From assembly GCA_035771175.1 (NCBI GenBank), contig CM069607.1:3517501-3581500 (forward strand): a DNA stretch of 64,000 nt. Reading direction: 5' to 3'. Source of the DNA: Paratinospora sagittata. Its lineage: Eukaryota > Streptophyta > Magnoliopsida > Ranunculales > Menispermaceae. A program made the position numbers and the translations under genes. This document shows, piece after piece, positions 1-11,700 of the stretch. Under the pieces are notes generated by a model. It ran no database searches and had not been told where the DNA came from. It saw nothing but the letters and a program-made list of their open reading frames with translations. How positions within the stretch are numbered: the first letter of the stretch is position 1; every line of letters begins with the position of its first letter.

Positions 1-79
1 GAAACAGTAAAAAGAAACTTTCAATCAGCGAATCCTAGTTGTCATTCTATGAAAGTCCCGAGAACTAGAAGTTGGTCCC

Positions 80-1210
80 CCCCATGGCTGGTCAGCTAAA
101 GATGAATACAGATGCCAGCATTTGCTCCAATTCCGATGCAATTGGCATTACTGCCGTTATTAGGGATAATCATGGTCAAATTATTGCAGTTATGGCAAGT
201 AGAGAGTGAGATCAGCTGTTATTGTCGAGTTACTGGCCATCATAGAAGGTGTAAAAACTGCTTTAAAAGCTGGTATTCGCGTGGATATTGTTGAGGGTGA
301 TGCTTCAGCAGCCATGGCTTCCATCAACTCAACCGAGTACTTTCATTCTGAAGAAGGGAAGCTGGTTGAAGATTGTAAATGGTTGTTGAGTGCCTGGCCA
401 AATGTAAGTGTCACAACCCATACCGGCGGTGTGATGGGTACCTCATACCGAGCGTACTCCAGCCATTATATACCACATAATATTGTCACATCCCAGTACA
501 CAGCCCACCGCAACGTCTAGTACCCCCGGGATCATTTATCCACACTATTCACTCATGAATAGTACAGGGCCTCCCCCAGATTTGAACTCACAACCTCATA
601 AGGTTTGATTTCGCAATCTGAGTAGCCCTGCACTATTCATGAGTAAATAGTGTGGACAAATGATCCCGGGGGTACTAGACGCTGTGGTGGGCTGTGTACT
701 GGGATGTCACAATATTATGTGGTATATGTAAGGCCTTTTTGTCACACCCCATACCGGCGGTGTGATGGGTACCTCATACCGAGTGTACAATGGCTTAGTG
801 GCTACTCAGATTGCGAAATCAAACCTTATGAAGTTGTGAGTTTGAATCCGGAGGAGGCCTTGCACTATTCATGAGTGAATAGTGTGAACAAATGATCCCG
901 GGGGTACTAGACGTTGCGGTGGGCTGTGTACTGGGATGTGACAATATTATGTGGTATATAATGGCTGGAGTACGCTCGGTATGAGGTACCCATCACACCG
1001 CCGGTATGGGGTGTGACAGTAAGAGTGATGTTCACTCCTAGGGAACAAAATATGGTTGCCCATAGGCTTAGCAAATTTGCTATCTCTCTTGTTCATAGGT
1101 TGGTTTGGTTAGAGGAGGTACCTCCGATTATCAGTGTTGTGGTTTTTGAAAAGGCTGGTCCTCTCTCTTCTTCCCAATGAAGCGACTTTGTTGTAAAAAA
1201 AAAAAAAAAA
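80..1210 (+). pseudogene. RNase H-like (RVT_3-type) retroposon end, interrupted
   Basis: This is a decayed reverse-transcriptase-associated RNase H domain of the plant type. Around 100-210 one frame reads KMNTDAS and then AVIRDNHGQIIA. A frameshift or stop near 208 shifts the reading to a second frame from about 206, with VELLAIIEGVKTAL and then VEGDASAAMASIN. The right half (1024-1180) reads FTPREQNMVAHRLSKFA and WLEEVPP, then a TGA at 1178-1180, typical of the end of this domain family. An A-run at 1195-1210 follows, which suggests a LINE-type retroposed 3' end, although this domain also occurs in plant host genes. A 610-bp insertion (409-1018) splits it. Removing the insertion and one copy of the 5-bp duplication puts both halves into the same frame. 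It is not expected to be functional because of the frameshift. Confidence 0.75.
409..1018. mobile_element. 610-bp palindromic insertion with 5-bp target duplication
   Basis: The element begins TGTCACAACCCATACCGG and ends with the reverse complement of almost the same sequence (CCGGTATGGGGTGTGACA). GTAAG lies directly on both sides (404-408 and 1019-1023). The arms are long: most of 409-620 reappears inverted in 811-1018. A third start-like copy (TGTCACACCCC) begins near 751, so the right part is itself a smaller inverted unit. TG...CA ends with a 5-bp target duplication are normal for LTR retroelements, but arms of about 200 bp are not, so the class is uncertain (foldback-like or rearranged LTR-derived). 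No protein-coding capacity is seen. Confidence 0.8.
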
Positions 1211-1319
1211 CTACTCCACCAAATTTTCTTGGGACTAACTTTTTGATATTTTCATTAGAACAAGGATTTTTTTTTATTTTTTTTTTAAGTAGAAATAATG
1301 TATAACTTGTTTTACATGA

Positions 1320-1585
1320 GTGACATTCTATCTAACCCATGGGATATTAGGTCGGTTTCTGAATCCACTAATTCCCATAATAATTTGGGTGGGACATCGA
1401 TGGTAACGCCTAAGCTAGAGGATAGTTGCTAACCCACAACTCGAGAAATTTGACTGTCTGATAACGCGAGCTCACACCCCTGTAGCGTGTTTGATAATTT
1501 GCTTCAACCACAAATCGAACCTCCAACCTCCGACTCGTTACAACCTTGTTGCTTGCTGCCTTACCATCGGGTCAACGCCTCATTG
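1320..1585 (-). repeat. tRNA-derived SINE-like element
   Basis: Read on the minus strand, the stretch starts near 1580 with GTTGACCCGATGGTAAGG, which resembles a pol III box A. About 50 bases later comes GGAGGTTCGATTTG (1511-1524), which resembles box B. The rest has no ORF. The spacing and order of the boxes fit a tRNA-derived SINE. Exact ends and a target duplication were not identified. Confidence 0.5.
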
Positions 1586-1590
1586 GAATT

Positions 1591-2430
1591 TGAACAAGGA
1601 TTTATAGAAGGGAGGTGCCAAAAATGGCATTTTTAGCAAATATTTGTAGAAGTATTTTTTGTTAACATGTCATTGGATTAGATTGGATTAAATCATACAC
1701 CTAGGCAAATTTTTTTAATGTATTATTAGATTGTTTTTGAGTCATTAGATTGTTTCTAACAAAAAAAATTATTATTTTCTTTAGTTAAGAAAACATATTG
1801 ATTTCAAGAAACAGATACAAAGTCATTTTTTGGGGTTTCTTATTTTTAAATTGTCTTCTTATTTTTTAATCACCGATCAATCACAATCTTAGTAATTTCC
1901 TTTCACCCATTTGTATACAAAATTTAACTAAAAAATAAATTACCTTAGAACAAATTTGGAGACAATCAAACTTGAATTAGATCACCAATGTTTCACAAAT
2001 CTTTGCACCGAAAGGAAATGGCAATCTAGAAAATTGAACAAAAGTCAGGGCTTTTTTTTTTTATCAAAACTGTCCCGGTACGTGGGGAGAAAAGCGTCAC
2101 GTGCCTATATTAGACTTCCCGTGCTTACGGGAGCACTTTGCAATCGCTGTTGTCATGACAGCACGTGTTCTTTTGGAATATCTCAAGCCTTCCTGGGAAG
2201 GTGCCATCTGGTTCCGGTAAGATCAGCATTTTCCATACTGCAGTATAAAAAATAGTCCCAAAAGCATACACATGAAGCAAATAGAGACACCAAGGAAACT
2301 TTAGGTAGGAGTTGTTTGATAACTCTCTTAAATATAAAAAAAGATAAAAATTACCTAATTAACTATGCAATAGTGTATTAGCACGTGTCTTATCATGACT
2401 TTTATTAACAGTAATGTTTTTTTTTTTTTT
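1591..2430. other. AT-rich intergenic stretch
   Basis: No recognisable gene. The 99-codon open frame at 1956-2255 has no family resemblance and lies in ordinary AT-rich sequence. Confidence 0.6.
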
Positions 2431-2600
2431 TCAGGTGTCCTTCTTCCTTTTGGACAAAACTAATTCTCCTAGATTTAGGCATAAAAGAGACATTTGGGTT
2501 TGGCTTTCGAACATAAACGGATAAATGGGAGCTCTCCCAGACTGAAACCCTAGACTTGAATTTTAACCTTATTTATACTCAGTTCCTCAATCAATTAAGG
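2430..2600 (-). repeat. SINE-like copy, family member 1
   Basis: On the minus strand this starts near 2600 and runs to an A-rich tail (T-run at about 2417-2432 on the plus strand). It aligns by eye with 7740-7930: both contain TTGAGTAT- or CTGAGTAT-type sequence after the box A region, a degenerate GGTTCAAAT box, and a ggataaatg-like segment further on. The pol III boxes are more decayed here than in the 7.9-kb copy. Confidence 0.4.
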
Positions 2601-5540
2601 TATTAGTTATAATAATATTTTTATAATCTAAAAATTATACTTAAAATCATAACCGTGTTGATGCAGTGTATGATAAGGTATGGGTACTTCTTTTTTTTCT
2701 TCTCTCTCTTGCTGTAGTGATTTGTTATATTATCATATTAGCTTAAATATATTTTTGAGTATGTATCGTGGGTCATTTTAACACTTCTATTTTATTAATT
2801 TTCGGCAAATTAATATCACACGTCGTAAATTTGAGAATTTTTAATATTTTCTGTGACCTAAATTAGTCAAATATATATGATCAATTCCATCTTTTGATTG
2901 GCTTATGTATTGAAGAAGTAAGTAAGTATATAATACAAAATTAATTGCATGTAAAGAACAGCTCAAGATTATTCACTCTTCTATTTCTTTTGTCATCGTC
3001 TTTATAATGGAATGAAAGCCGACCCAATTGATAAAATGGACAAGAATTACTAGATAAATTAAGTTCACAGGCATTCCATTAACTCTAAACCATAAACTCT
3101 AAATGAGCCAAAAAACTTTCTTTTTTTTTTTTTGGTTTTTCACATGACATTAATTTTGTATTATACACGTTCGAGTATTGTAGGGACGTTGGGCGGATCC
3201 TGAGACCTTTACCTCTCGACCACCTTTAGCATAGACTCAAACATGACAAAGCTTTATCTGATACAGAATAAAATATTATAAAAACAAAATAGGAGAGAAA
3301 CACAAGAAGAAAGACTAGTTAGAAATTAAATGCTAGAGAGATAAAGAAAGAGAGAGAGGGAGAGAAATAATTCATTTTGATTGGCCAATTTAAGGATCCC
3401 TCCAAATAATGGTCATTTATTCACAATAGAATAACCTCATTTTATTACTTTTCTTACAGTACTCAGATTGTCACCATATTCCATTGAGGGGCTTTATTTT
3501 CCTAAAGTGTTTGTCTTCATTAGGATGATAATTTTCCATGTTAATTTCCAAGTCAACATGGAAAATTAAATAATAGCAAGACAAAGAGTAGTTAAAATAA
3601 AATATAGTTTATTACAATTATTATCCTAATGAAACAAACTTAGACTAATCATATCCTGCAAGAGTAATTAATTAATAACAAAAAATAAAGAATTGAAATA
3701 AAAAGAAGAATATGATTCGGATTAGATGGTGATGTCAATAAGACAATTGAATCCATAACCAATCTTTGCAAGTAAAAACAAATTAAGTAAAGATAGATTT
3801 AGGGTGTGTTATTAATTACAATAATTCAACTTCATGGGGATTAAAGTATGTTATTATTAGATTCTTTAATATACTTAATGGGTGTTCATCAAAATAAATT
3901 AATTAATGCTAATGACACAACAATAATTCCAATAATTTTAGTCTAATATTGTGTGTGTTTGAACGTTGAAATTCTTGTTCATGCCTTGTCTTCAAGTTAG
4001 GCGTTTGAAAGCTACAACATTGTGATGTTGAAAGCATAAAAGTATCAACAAAATGTAATATTCTTCCATTGCAACTGCACACTTTTAGATTTATGTGTCA
4101 TCTTCTACAAATTGACAAGCCTTCCATTATCATGAGCACCTAATCTTTCAAAATTATGTTGTAATTAAGTTCGTGATTTGGATCATTCTTTTACTTTTTT
4201 CTCTTATGAGGTCCCTTTTAGTCTGCAAAACATATTGTTACACATAGCAAATAGGCATTGTCTCTTCCTTAAACTCTGCAATGGCATATACCTTTAATCC
4301 AACTATATCTTCTTCTTTTTTGAAAAAAAAAAAAAAAAACTCTCAAGTTAATTTAGGATTTTACAGCATTCCATCATCATGTAATTTGATGATTGGCCGG
4401 TGATCCAAAAATAAAAATTTAATCTAGAAATAAAAAATTAAAAAAAATAATTTTTTATCGTTTTCTGAAAATAACATGTTTCCTTAATAAAAAGTTGGAA
4501 GCTATTTTTTGCATTCTCTCAAATCAAATAGATTTTTTGTGTTTTTTAATTTTTTAATACAAAAAATTGTATTTAAATCACCAACCAAACGACCCCTTAA
4601 AAAAAAACATGTTACATGCGACATTATCACGGGTATTGGCAAGTGATCAGCATGGAAAATTTATGCAATTGATGGATAATGAGTTCATACTACAGGTGAC
4701 ATGAGCATGCATGCAGCTTGTGAGAGTAAGATAAAAAGTTTGGTTTCCAATGAACAAAATTCAAAACTCACGGCAACTGAACCCAGTACAGTGACTTACA
4801 TTCAAACAATGCTGCGAATTGTGGTCCTCTGCATAAACCAAAATTGATGATTTTATGTATTGCCAGTATTTTGGAAACTGGGTACATAACTTATTCAAAG
4901 GAGATAGATTATTACATGAGCAACATGAGAGAAGAAGCTGCTTTCCAAGCAGATGTGGGTTCACATGTTCTTTTTGACTTGCTATTTAAACTTGATCTAT
5001 GATGAAAACCACCCAATATCAATAATCAATGTCTTGTGCCCTCTAAAAATAATAGTGGCAATATATTCTTCAAAAGCCATTTTTATCGAAACTTCAAAAT
5101 TGTCTTTCAAAAGTATATTTCATCTTTTTAATGAAAGACTAATTATAGTTTATGTTAAGAAAGACAAGATAATAATTTTACATTTCAACTAATTTATACT
5201 TTTACACTAATAATGTCTCTTACATTTTAGCTTTCTTAATTTAATTTTTTTTTTTTACTTTACAATTTCCCACTTTTAGTTTTTACTCTTTTGCGTTGTG
5301 GAATGAACCAAAAATTTAAGTGGGATCCACATATGATTTTAGGTAAGACGAAGTTGAATATTAAATTTTAATATGTGGACATTCAGAATATATAATTATT
5401 TGGCTATATACCCATTTTTATATAAATGAGAAATTAAGTCTAAAATAGTCTACTTGATAAATGTAAATTGGTAAAAATTAGTAAACATAATTTAGTCTCA
5501 CGTGGGAAAGATTGAAAACAAGATGTTTAGTTATACGAGA
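2600..5540. other. Gene-free AT-rich region
   Basis: No gene is supported. A small hairpin unit lies at about 3505-3645: GTCTTCATTAGGATGATAA near the left end and an inverted match (TTATTATCCTAATGAAAC) near 3620-3638, MITE-like but without a clear target duplication. There is a tRNA-like stretch near 3180-3230 (minus) and an A-run at 4322-4338. Short open frames at 4761-5192 have no family resemblance. Confidence 0.5.
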
Positions 5541-5579
5541 TAGCTAGTAGCATTCACTTGATTTGAAGCTTACAACACA

Positions 5580-6320
5580 CACACCGCACTGCACGCGCGT
5601 GTGCAATATTGGGCAATTGGGTAACTTGATGGGATGCATTCGTGGAGGTGAAATTCGGAGCGTTCGTTGGTGCGTCTAGGTTCGATGAACCTAATTGAGC
5701 GATTGAAACTGTTAGATAGCACCTACATCGATCAAGTGCGATCTAACGGTGTACGATCAGGTGCGTCGATCACATCTAATTGCAATTAGACACGATTCAA
5801 TGGTGCACAAAAAAGCATCATATACAACCACTAAATGCCTATAAATAGGCCACTCCAGAACTCAGAAAAATCATCTAAAAATATCTAAATTATCATAATT
5901 TTCTCGTCTTTCAGTCGTCTCTATTTTAACATTTTTTGTATAGATATTACTAACATTATTGGTTAGAATATTTTTGTGATATGAAGTGCTCACAAGAAAT
6001 AGATCGTTGTATCCTAGGAGACGATTGTCATACACCATGAAAACTAGTGCAAGACAAAATTGTCTTAAGGACATAGATTTAAATTCTAGACTCAATTTAT
6101 TGTTGATATACTGTTATTCTGTTGAAATAGCAATTAATCTAGTTTAGCTAGACAAGTCTTGTCCCAAGTACGTTTAGGTTGTGAATAAGAGATAGCTTGT
6201 TGCTTTAGAAGAGTGATTTTTAAGCAAGACCGTTGTGACTCCACCTTGGAGTCTTGACTAGTTGATTATATCAAAAACTATATATAATATTGTAGAGGTT
6301 GCTACCATCTAGACAACATT
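5580..6320 (+). mobile_element. Probable LTR relic
   Basis: The segment has a GC-richer, hairpin-rich block (5640-5830) followed by a strong TATA-type box, CCTATAAATAGGCC (about 5838-5851), and then a U5-like AT-rich stretch. That layout resembles the U3-R-U5 of a plant LTR. Ends with TG/CA and a target duplication were not found, so the limits are approximate. Confidence 0.3.
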
Positions 6321-7735
6321 GTGTACCCTTATTTATATTTTTAACTATTTGAGACAATTTTACCCTTTTATTTACCTCAAAAAATAAGTACAATTTCTTA
6401 TAAAATAGTCATCTTATTTTAATAAATAAATAAATAAATAATTACGTGCAACAAATATGAATGTACACTACAAGAATAAGATAATGTAAATTAAAAATTG
6501 TTACAAGTATGCCAATCACGGCTTGGTTGAAGTGGGAGTTTCTCAAGAAGAAGAAGATAATACTGTAGTTTAATTGAAAAGTAAATAGCATAGCTAGTAA
6601 ACCCTAGCTATTTTGTTCACTCCATGGATCATTTTCATTACAGGTCATAGCAACCTCTCTCAATAGTCAAAAACCATTAAAAAGGCCTATGAAGCCCAAC
6701 TCTGCATGGCATGCCCGGATGTTCCATGGTCCATTGTCACGGTCAAGTTGTCATATACACCGTCATGTCTTTTTTCTTATAATCAAGGGTATTTTTATAA
6801 TCTTGAGGATCAGTATGATCGACCTCACACTTTGATATTTTCTTTTGAGATTAGGGTAAAAGCTTAAGATCTACCTTGTAGGGGAGCTGGTAGTCACCTA
6901 AAGATAGTATTTAGATATTCCCTACAACCGAGCGTCCTTGTAAAGCTACCAACGTGTGTCCCTTGTGGCTACTTGTTATTGCTAGCTTGTGATTCTCTAG
7001 CGATTCCTGCTCCCTTAGGGTATGTGTGTATTCCTTTCGTATAAACACCAATTGTACAATTATTGTTCTTTACTTGCAGATTGACTGATCTTGCTATTTG
7101 ATATTATTGGGTGCCGCACGGATATTGCCTTGTCTCATTGACTCGCCCGTGACACCATGACCCATAATTGAAGTATATGTATTTTCTTTTTCTTTTTTTC
7201 TTTTTTCTTGAACTTTAATTGAAGTGTGCATTGTAAATACCTATGAAAAAATGCTAGATGAATTGAAATCTACATACCAATTACTTATAATATGTTGTGG
7301 ATTAAGAATATAACATGTATAACTACAAATTGCATTAGATTATATATTACACAAATTGAGATGTTTAATATATGTTAATTGTAATTAAAATAGCATTTTC
7401 CATTTGTATGTTATTATAATGTCAAAAGTTGGATATATAATTCACAGAGAGACCATTTTTAGCATTTTTTTTTTCCAAACTACATGTAAAATCTTATTGT
7501 TAATTTTTAATTTAAAAATATTATTTTAATAATTTGAAAGATATTGTAGTGTTTTAATCAAATAAAATTTTTCCCACTACTCATTATGTTTCCTTCACAT
7601 TTTAATACACAAATTAAAAAAATCTTCAATTTTGCTTCTATAATTACATATATCATTTTTTTTATCACCGCTATTTTTATTTTAAGTAAAAAAGACAACT
7701 TTACTCATCAAATTTAAATTAATTTTTTTTTATAT
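6320..7735. other. AT-rich intergenic stretch
   Basis: No gene, clear repeat ends or RNA gene recognised. It contains a short AAAT tandem run near 6420-6440. Confidence 0.5.
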
Positions 7736-7739
7736 TGAT

Positions 7740-7930
7740 TTTCTACATCCGAAAAGTGTCTTTCTTTCTTTTTAGGCGAGACTAATCCTCCTGAACTTGA
7801 GCATGACAAAAACGTTTTGAGCTGACTCTCCCAACAAGAGCAGATAAATGAAGAAATGCTCAGGCTCAAACTCAAAATTTGAACCTCAACTCCTGTCATA
7901 CTCAATTTTTTAATCAACTGAGCTACCACG
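7740..7930 (-). repeat. tRNA-derived SINE, family member 2
   Basis: On the minus strand the head reads CGTGGTAGCTCAGTTGATTA (7911-7930), a near-perfect tRNA box A region. GTTGAGGTTCAAATTTTG (about 7873-7889) follows as box B. Downstream sequence matches the 2430-2600 copy. This is the better-preserved member of the pair. Confidence 0.6.
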
Positions 7931-8256
7931 TATTAGTTTCTTTATGTTTTTTCACACAGCTACTAGTTATTATAAATAAAAATTTATCAAATTTACAACG
8001 TAAGTTATAACGTACCATTTTTGGGAAAAGTGACAATAGGGACAATAATGCACGTAGCAAAAGATCATAGAATTACATTCAGGAACTGGAACCTATGACA
8101 GAGATTAATGGACGATCCTTTAATAGAGCTTAAACCAAAGAAGAACAAGAAGTCGAAAAACGCAAAAGAAATGAGCTCTGCAATCTCATCTTCACCGCCA
8201 GATTTACGCGGGAAAAATTTCAAAAGTTTTGGAAAGAACAAAGTTTCTAAATCCAG

Positions 8257-8288
<32 letters not shown>

Positions 8289-8741
8289 TGAAACCTCTGC
8301 GCCTATTTCGAAATCTAATCGGACTAAGGTGTTTTCCTTCTCCTTCTACAATTCTTCTTCTAATCTTAACTTGCTTTCCTTAACTAAATAAAAACGCAGG
8401 AACTCACACCTTCTTCTCTGTTCTTTTAGTCGGTTCGGTTTCGTTTCTTTACAGTAATTTCTGCAACAAACTGGTGAACTTAGCTTACGAACTCATCTTC
8501 TTCCGTGCCTTCAAGATTGTCGTCCAGAAATCAGAAGATTAGGTTTGTTCATCATCGATGCTTCTTTTCAATCATCATCTTTTTCAGTAATAATAGTTGC
8601 GATGATTTACTCGCTGTCAATATGTGGTGTCTCTCTGTTGTGTGTGTTCTTGTGTTTGTTGTTGCTGAGGTAATAAGACTCTACACTCTTCTGCATATGT
8701 TTTATTAACAGATTCTTTCTTCGTCATCTTCACCAGGCACA

Positions 8742-11700
8742 ATGACAAACACCATTACTTGGGAAGAAGGTCAGACGATCATAGACAATGCATTCAGAAA
8801 GGTTATAACCATGCTCGAGACCGATTCTGCAACGAGCTTCAGTCCTGAAGAATACATGAATGTTTACACGTATCCTTTCTCTTTTCCTCTTTCTCTTTTC
8901 TTTTTCCAGTTTTGGCTAAAATCTGATCCATCAAACTCGCAAAGAAAATAAAGAAAAAAAAAAGATTAAAGATTAAAATTCTTATTTAGTTCGTTTACTA
9001 TTGAAACAGGACAATCTACAACTTGTGTATACAGAAGTTGTTGCTTGAAGGTAACAGGCAAAATCTTTATGACTACTACAAAAAATCTCTTACTCTCTAC
9101 CTAGAGCAAACAGTGAGTTCACCAGTTCTTTAATTTCCTTTCTTTCTTTGTGGTTTCTTTCTTTACCAAAGGTTTTAAGAATTTTCTTCTTTTATTGATT
9201 AGGTTCTGCCATGTTTGAGAACAAAACGTGATTTGGACTTCCTGAGAGAGCTCAGCAGGAGGTGGTTGATTCACAAACTTATGGTGAGATGGTTTTTCAA
9301 GCAATTGCGTTATCTTGATCGCTACCACATTCCAAGGCACAAGCTCCCTACAATAACCCTTGCTGGTCTAACATGTTTCCGTGATGTGGTAAGTACAAGC
9401 CAATGCTAGTAATTTGCAGTAGATTTTAGTGTTCAAAGTGATTCTCTTTACTCATTAGAGATCAAGGTTGGTTTATCTAAAACTGAGATATATATATATA
9501 TATATGTTATGATGTTTTGCAATAACCATTCTATTGGTTTCAGGTCTACAAGGAGATGAAATCCAGAGCCAAAGACATCATACTTGATTTGGTACGTTCC
9601 TACCTCAATCAGTGTTCATTAGTATTCTGTTTTTATATCAAACCAATTAATTATAAACACTATACTCTACAGATTGATCAAGAGCGGGATGGTTTATCGA
9701 TTGATCGAACCCTAATGAAGAATGTTATTTCAATGTTTACAGAGCTGGGTTCAGATAATGACCTGTATGAGAATGATTTTGAGGCCTACTTGCTTGAGAG
9801 TACAACTATTTACTATTCTCGTAAGGCTTCGTGGCATATTATGGAGGATTCCTGCCCGAGCTATTTGTTGATGGTTGGTCCTTCTGTTCACAACTAATGA
9901 ATGATGATAAGATGAACATAGAATTAATCAGGCAAATAAATAACATAAAACTTTTTGTTGATCTTGCAGGCTGAGGAATGCTTGCAAATGGAGAAAAACA
10001 GGGTCTCCCATTACTTACACTCAAGCAGTGAACCAAAGCTGTTGGAGGTAAATGTTCTAAGCCGTATGTTTCACTAAATATTACATATAATGCTATTTGT
10101 TTCAGAACTAAACTTAATTTGTTTCAACAGAAAACACAGCATCTGTTATTGGTTTTGCAAGTGAACCAACTACTTAAGAATGAGGAATCTGGATTGCAAG
10201 TAATGCTGAGGGATAATCTGGTAAGTAACAACAAATCATAGATTTCGAAGATTCACTTAATTTGAAGAGCAGTAATTTAAAGATTTTTAATAATTACTCC
10301 CTGAGCTCCTTCTAAGTTAGCTAAGGCATATGCTTTATGTTAGGTGGAGGATCTATCAAGGATGTATAGGCTCTATTCTGCAGTAGACAACGGGCTTGAC
10401 ATTCCATGTTCCATCTTTAAAGAGGTATACATTGTTTTTACTAAAATGTATTGGTTTTACAAAGAATAGCAATCCACTTCATTTAACAAGTGATTAATGT
10501 ACTACAGCATGTAACATCGGTTGGTGTAGCGTTGGTCAGAGAAGCTGAAGAAGCTATAAGGCAAAAGAAGGTATCTTCTTAACCGTGCCTTATTATTACC
10601 ACAACTTTAGCCAGATTTACATTGAAATATTAATCAACCTGGCAGAGCTTGGCCTGCATTAACCCTGCCAAGGTCAAACATAACATTCAATTCAACATTT
10701 AGCTTAGAGCTGATCAATGGTTTTGAGCAGAACCTCTCCTTATTTTTGTTTGAAGTCACATACAAGCTTAATTCAGTCCGTAACAGTTATGGTCAGGCCT
10801 TCAAAAAAGTAAAGTCAGTCAAGACAATACTTAGGACCAGCATGTTTTCTCGCAAAAACCAGTCTTAGATGAGAATTTAAAAGCAACAGACTGTTTCTTT
10901 CTTGATTGTTATCTGAACTTACCTCTAGTTTTGGAGTTTATGAACCTTAGAAAAATGAGTAAGCAGATTGTGATCGTGTTCCATTTAATACACGTTTCTT
11001 GTTTCCTCTAAAAAAAAAAAAAAAAGGAAAAATGATTAAGCAACTTTAGATAGAACTTCACTCCATACAAAATCATTGTAGACCTTAGTGTCTATGTTAA
11101 TTACCACAAGAAGTTAATCTAGAAGAGTTCATGAACATTTTATTAGTGCCACATCAATTACTTATTGCAAATGTGATCTCATCATATTTTGCAGGCTGAG
11201 AACAAGGGTAGAACATGTTTACAGGAACAGGTAATAATAATTCACCACTTTTCAGTATGCCTTCTTCAGATGTCTTTAATTGTTATTAAGTTTCATGGTA
11301 ATATGAACTAATATATATTCAGAAAAATTGCGAAAAACATTGTTTCTTGCAAGTAATTGGATATTAAACAAAGTTTCTCCCCCCTTCAAAACATTCTCTC
11401 TTTGATCACCAGGCTTTCATAAATAAAGTGATTGAAGTTCATGAGAAGTACGTATCCTACTGTGAAAGTTGTTTTATGAGCAGCTATATCTTCTACAAGG
11501 TTGGTATTCTATACGTTGCTCTTCAATTTTTTAAGACCCTACACTTTCCATTTAACATTGTCAAATAGTTGAAATCATGTGTTTGTGTTTGTTTTTGTAT
11601 TTATGAAGGCGCTAAAAGAGGCATTTGAGTCTTTCTGCAACATGAAAATTGATGAAGAGTTTAGTGCAGAAATTCTTGCCAAAGTTTGTGACAATGTTAT

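Noticed and set aside
3180..3240. tRNA-like stretch on the minus strand
   Set aside because: It has box-like words, but no cloverleaf or paired ends could be drawn.
8108..8383. Lysine-rich 91-codon frame before the cullin gene
   Set aside because: The basic residues partly translate an A-run; no family resemblance, splice partner or conserved motif was seen.
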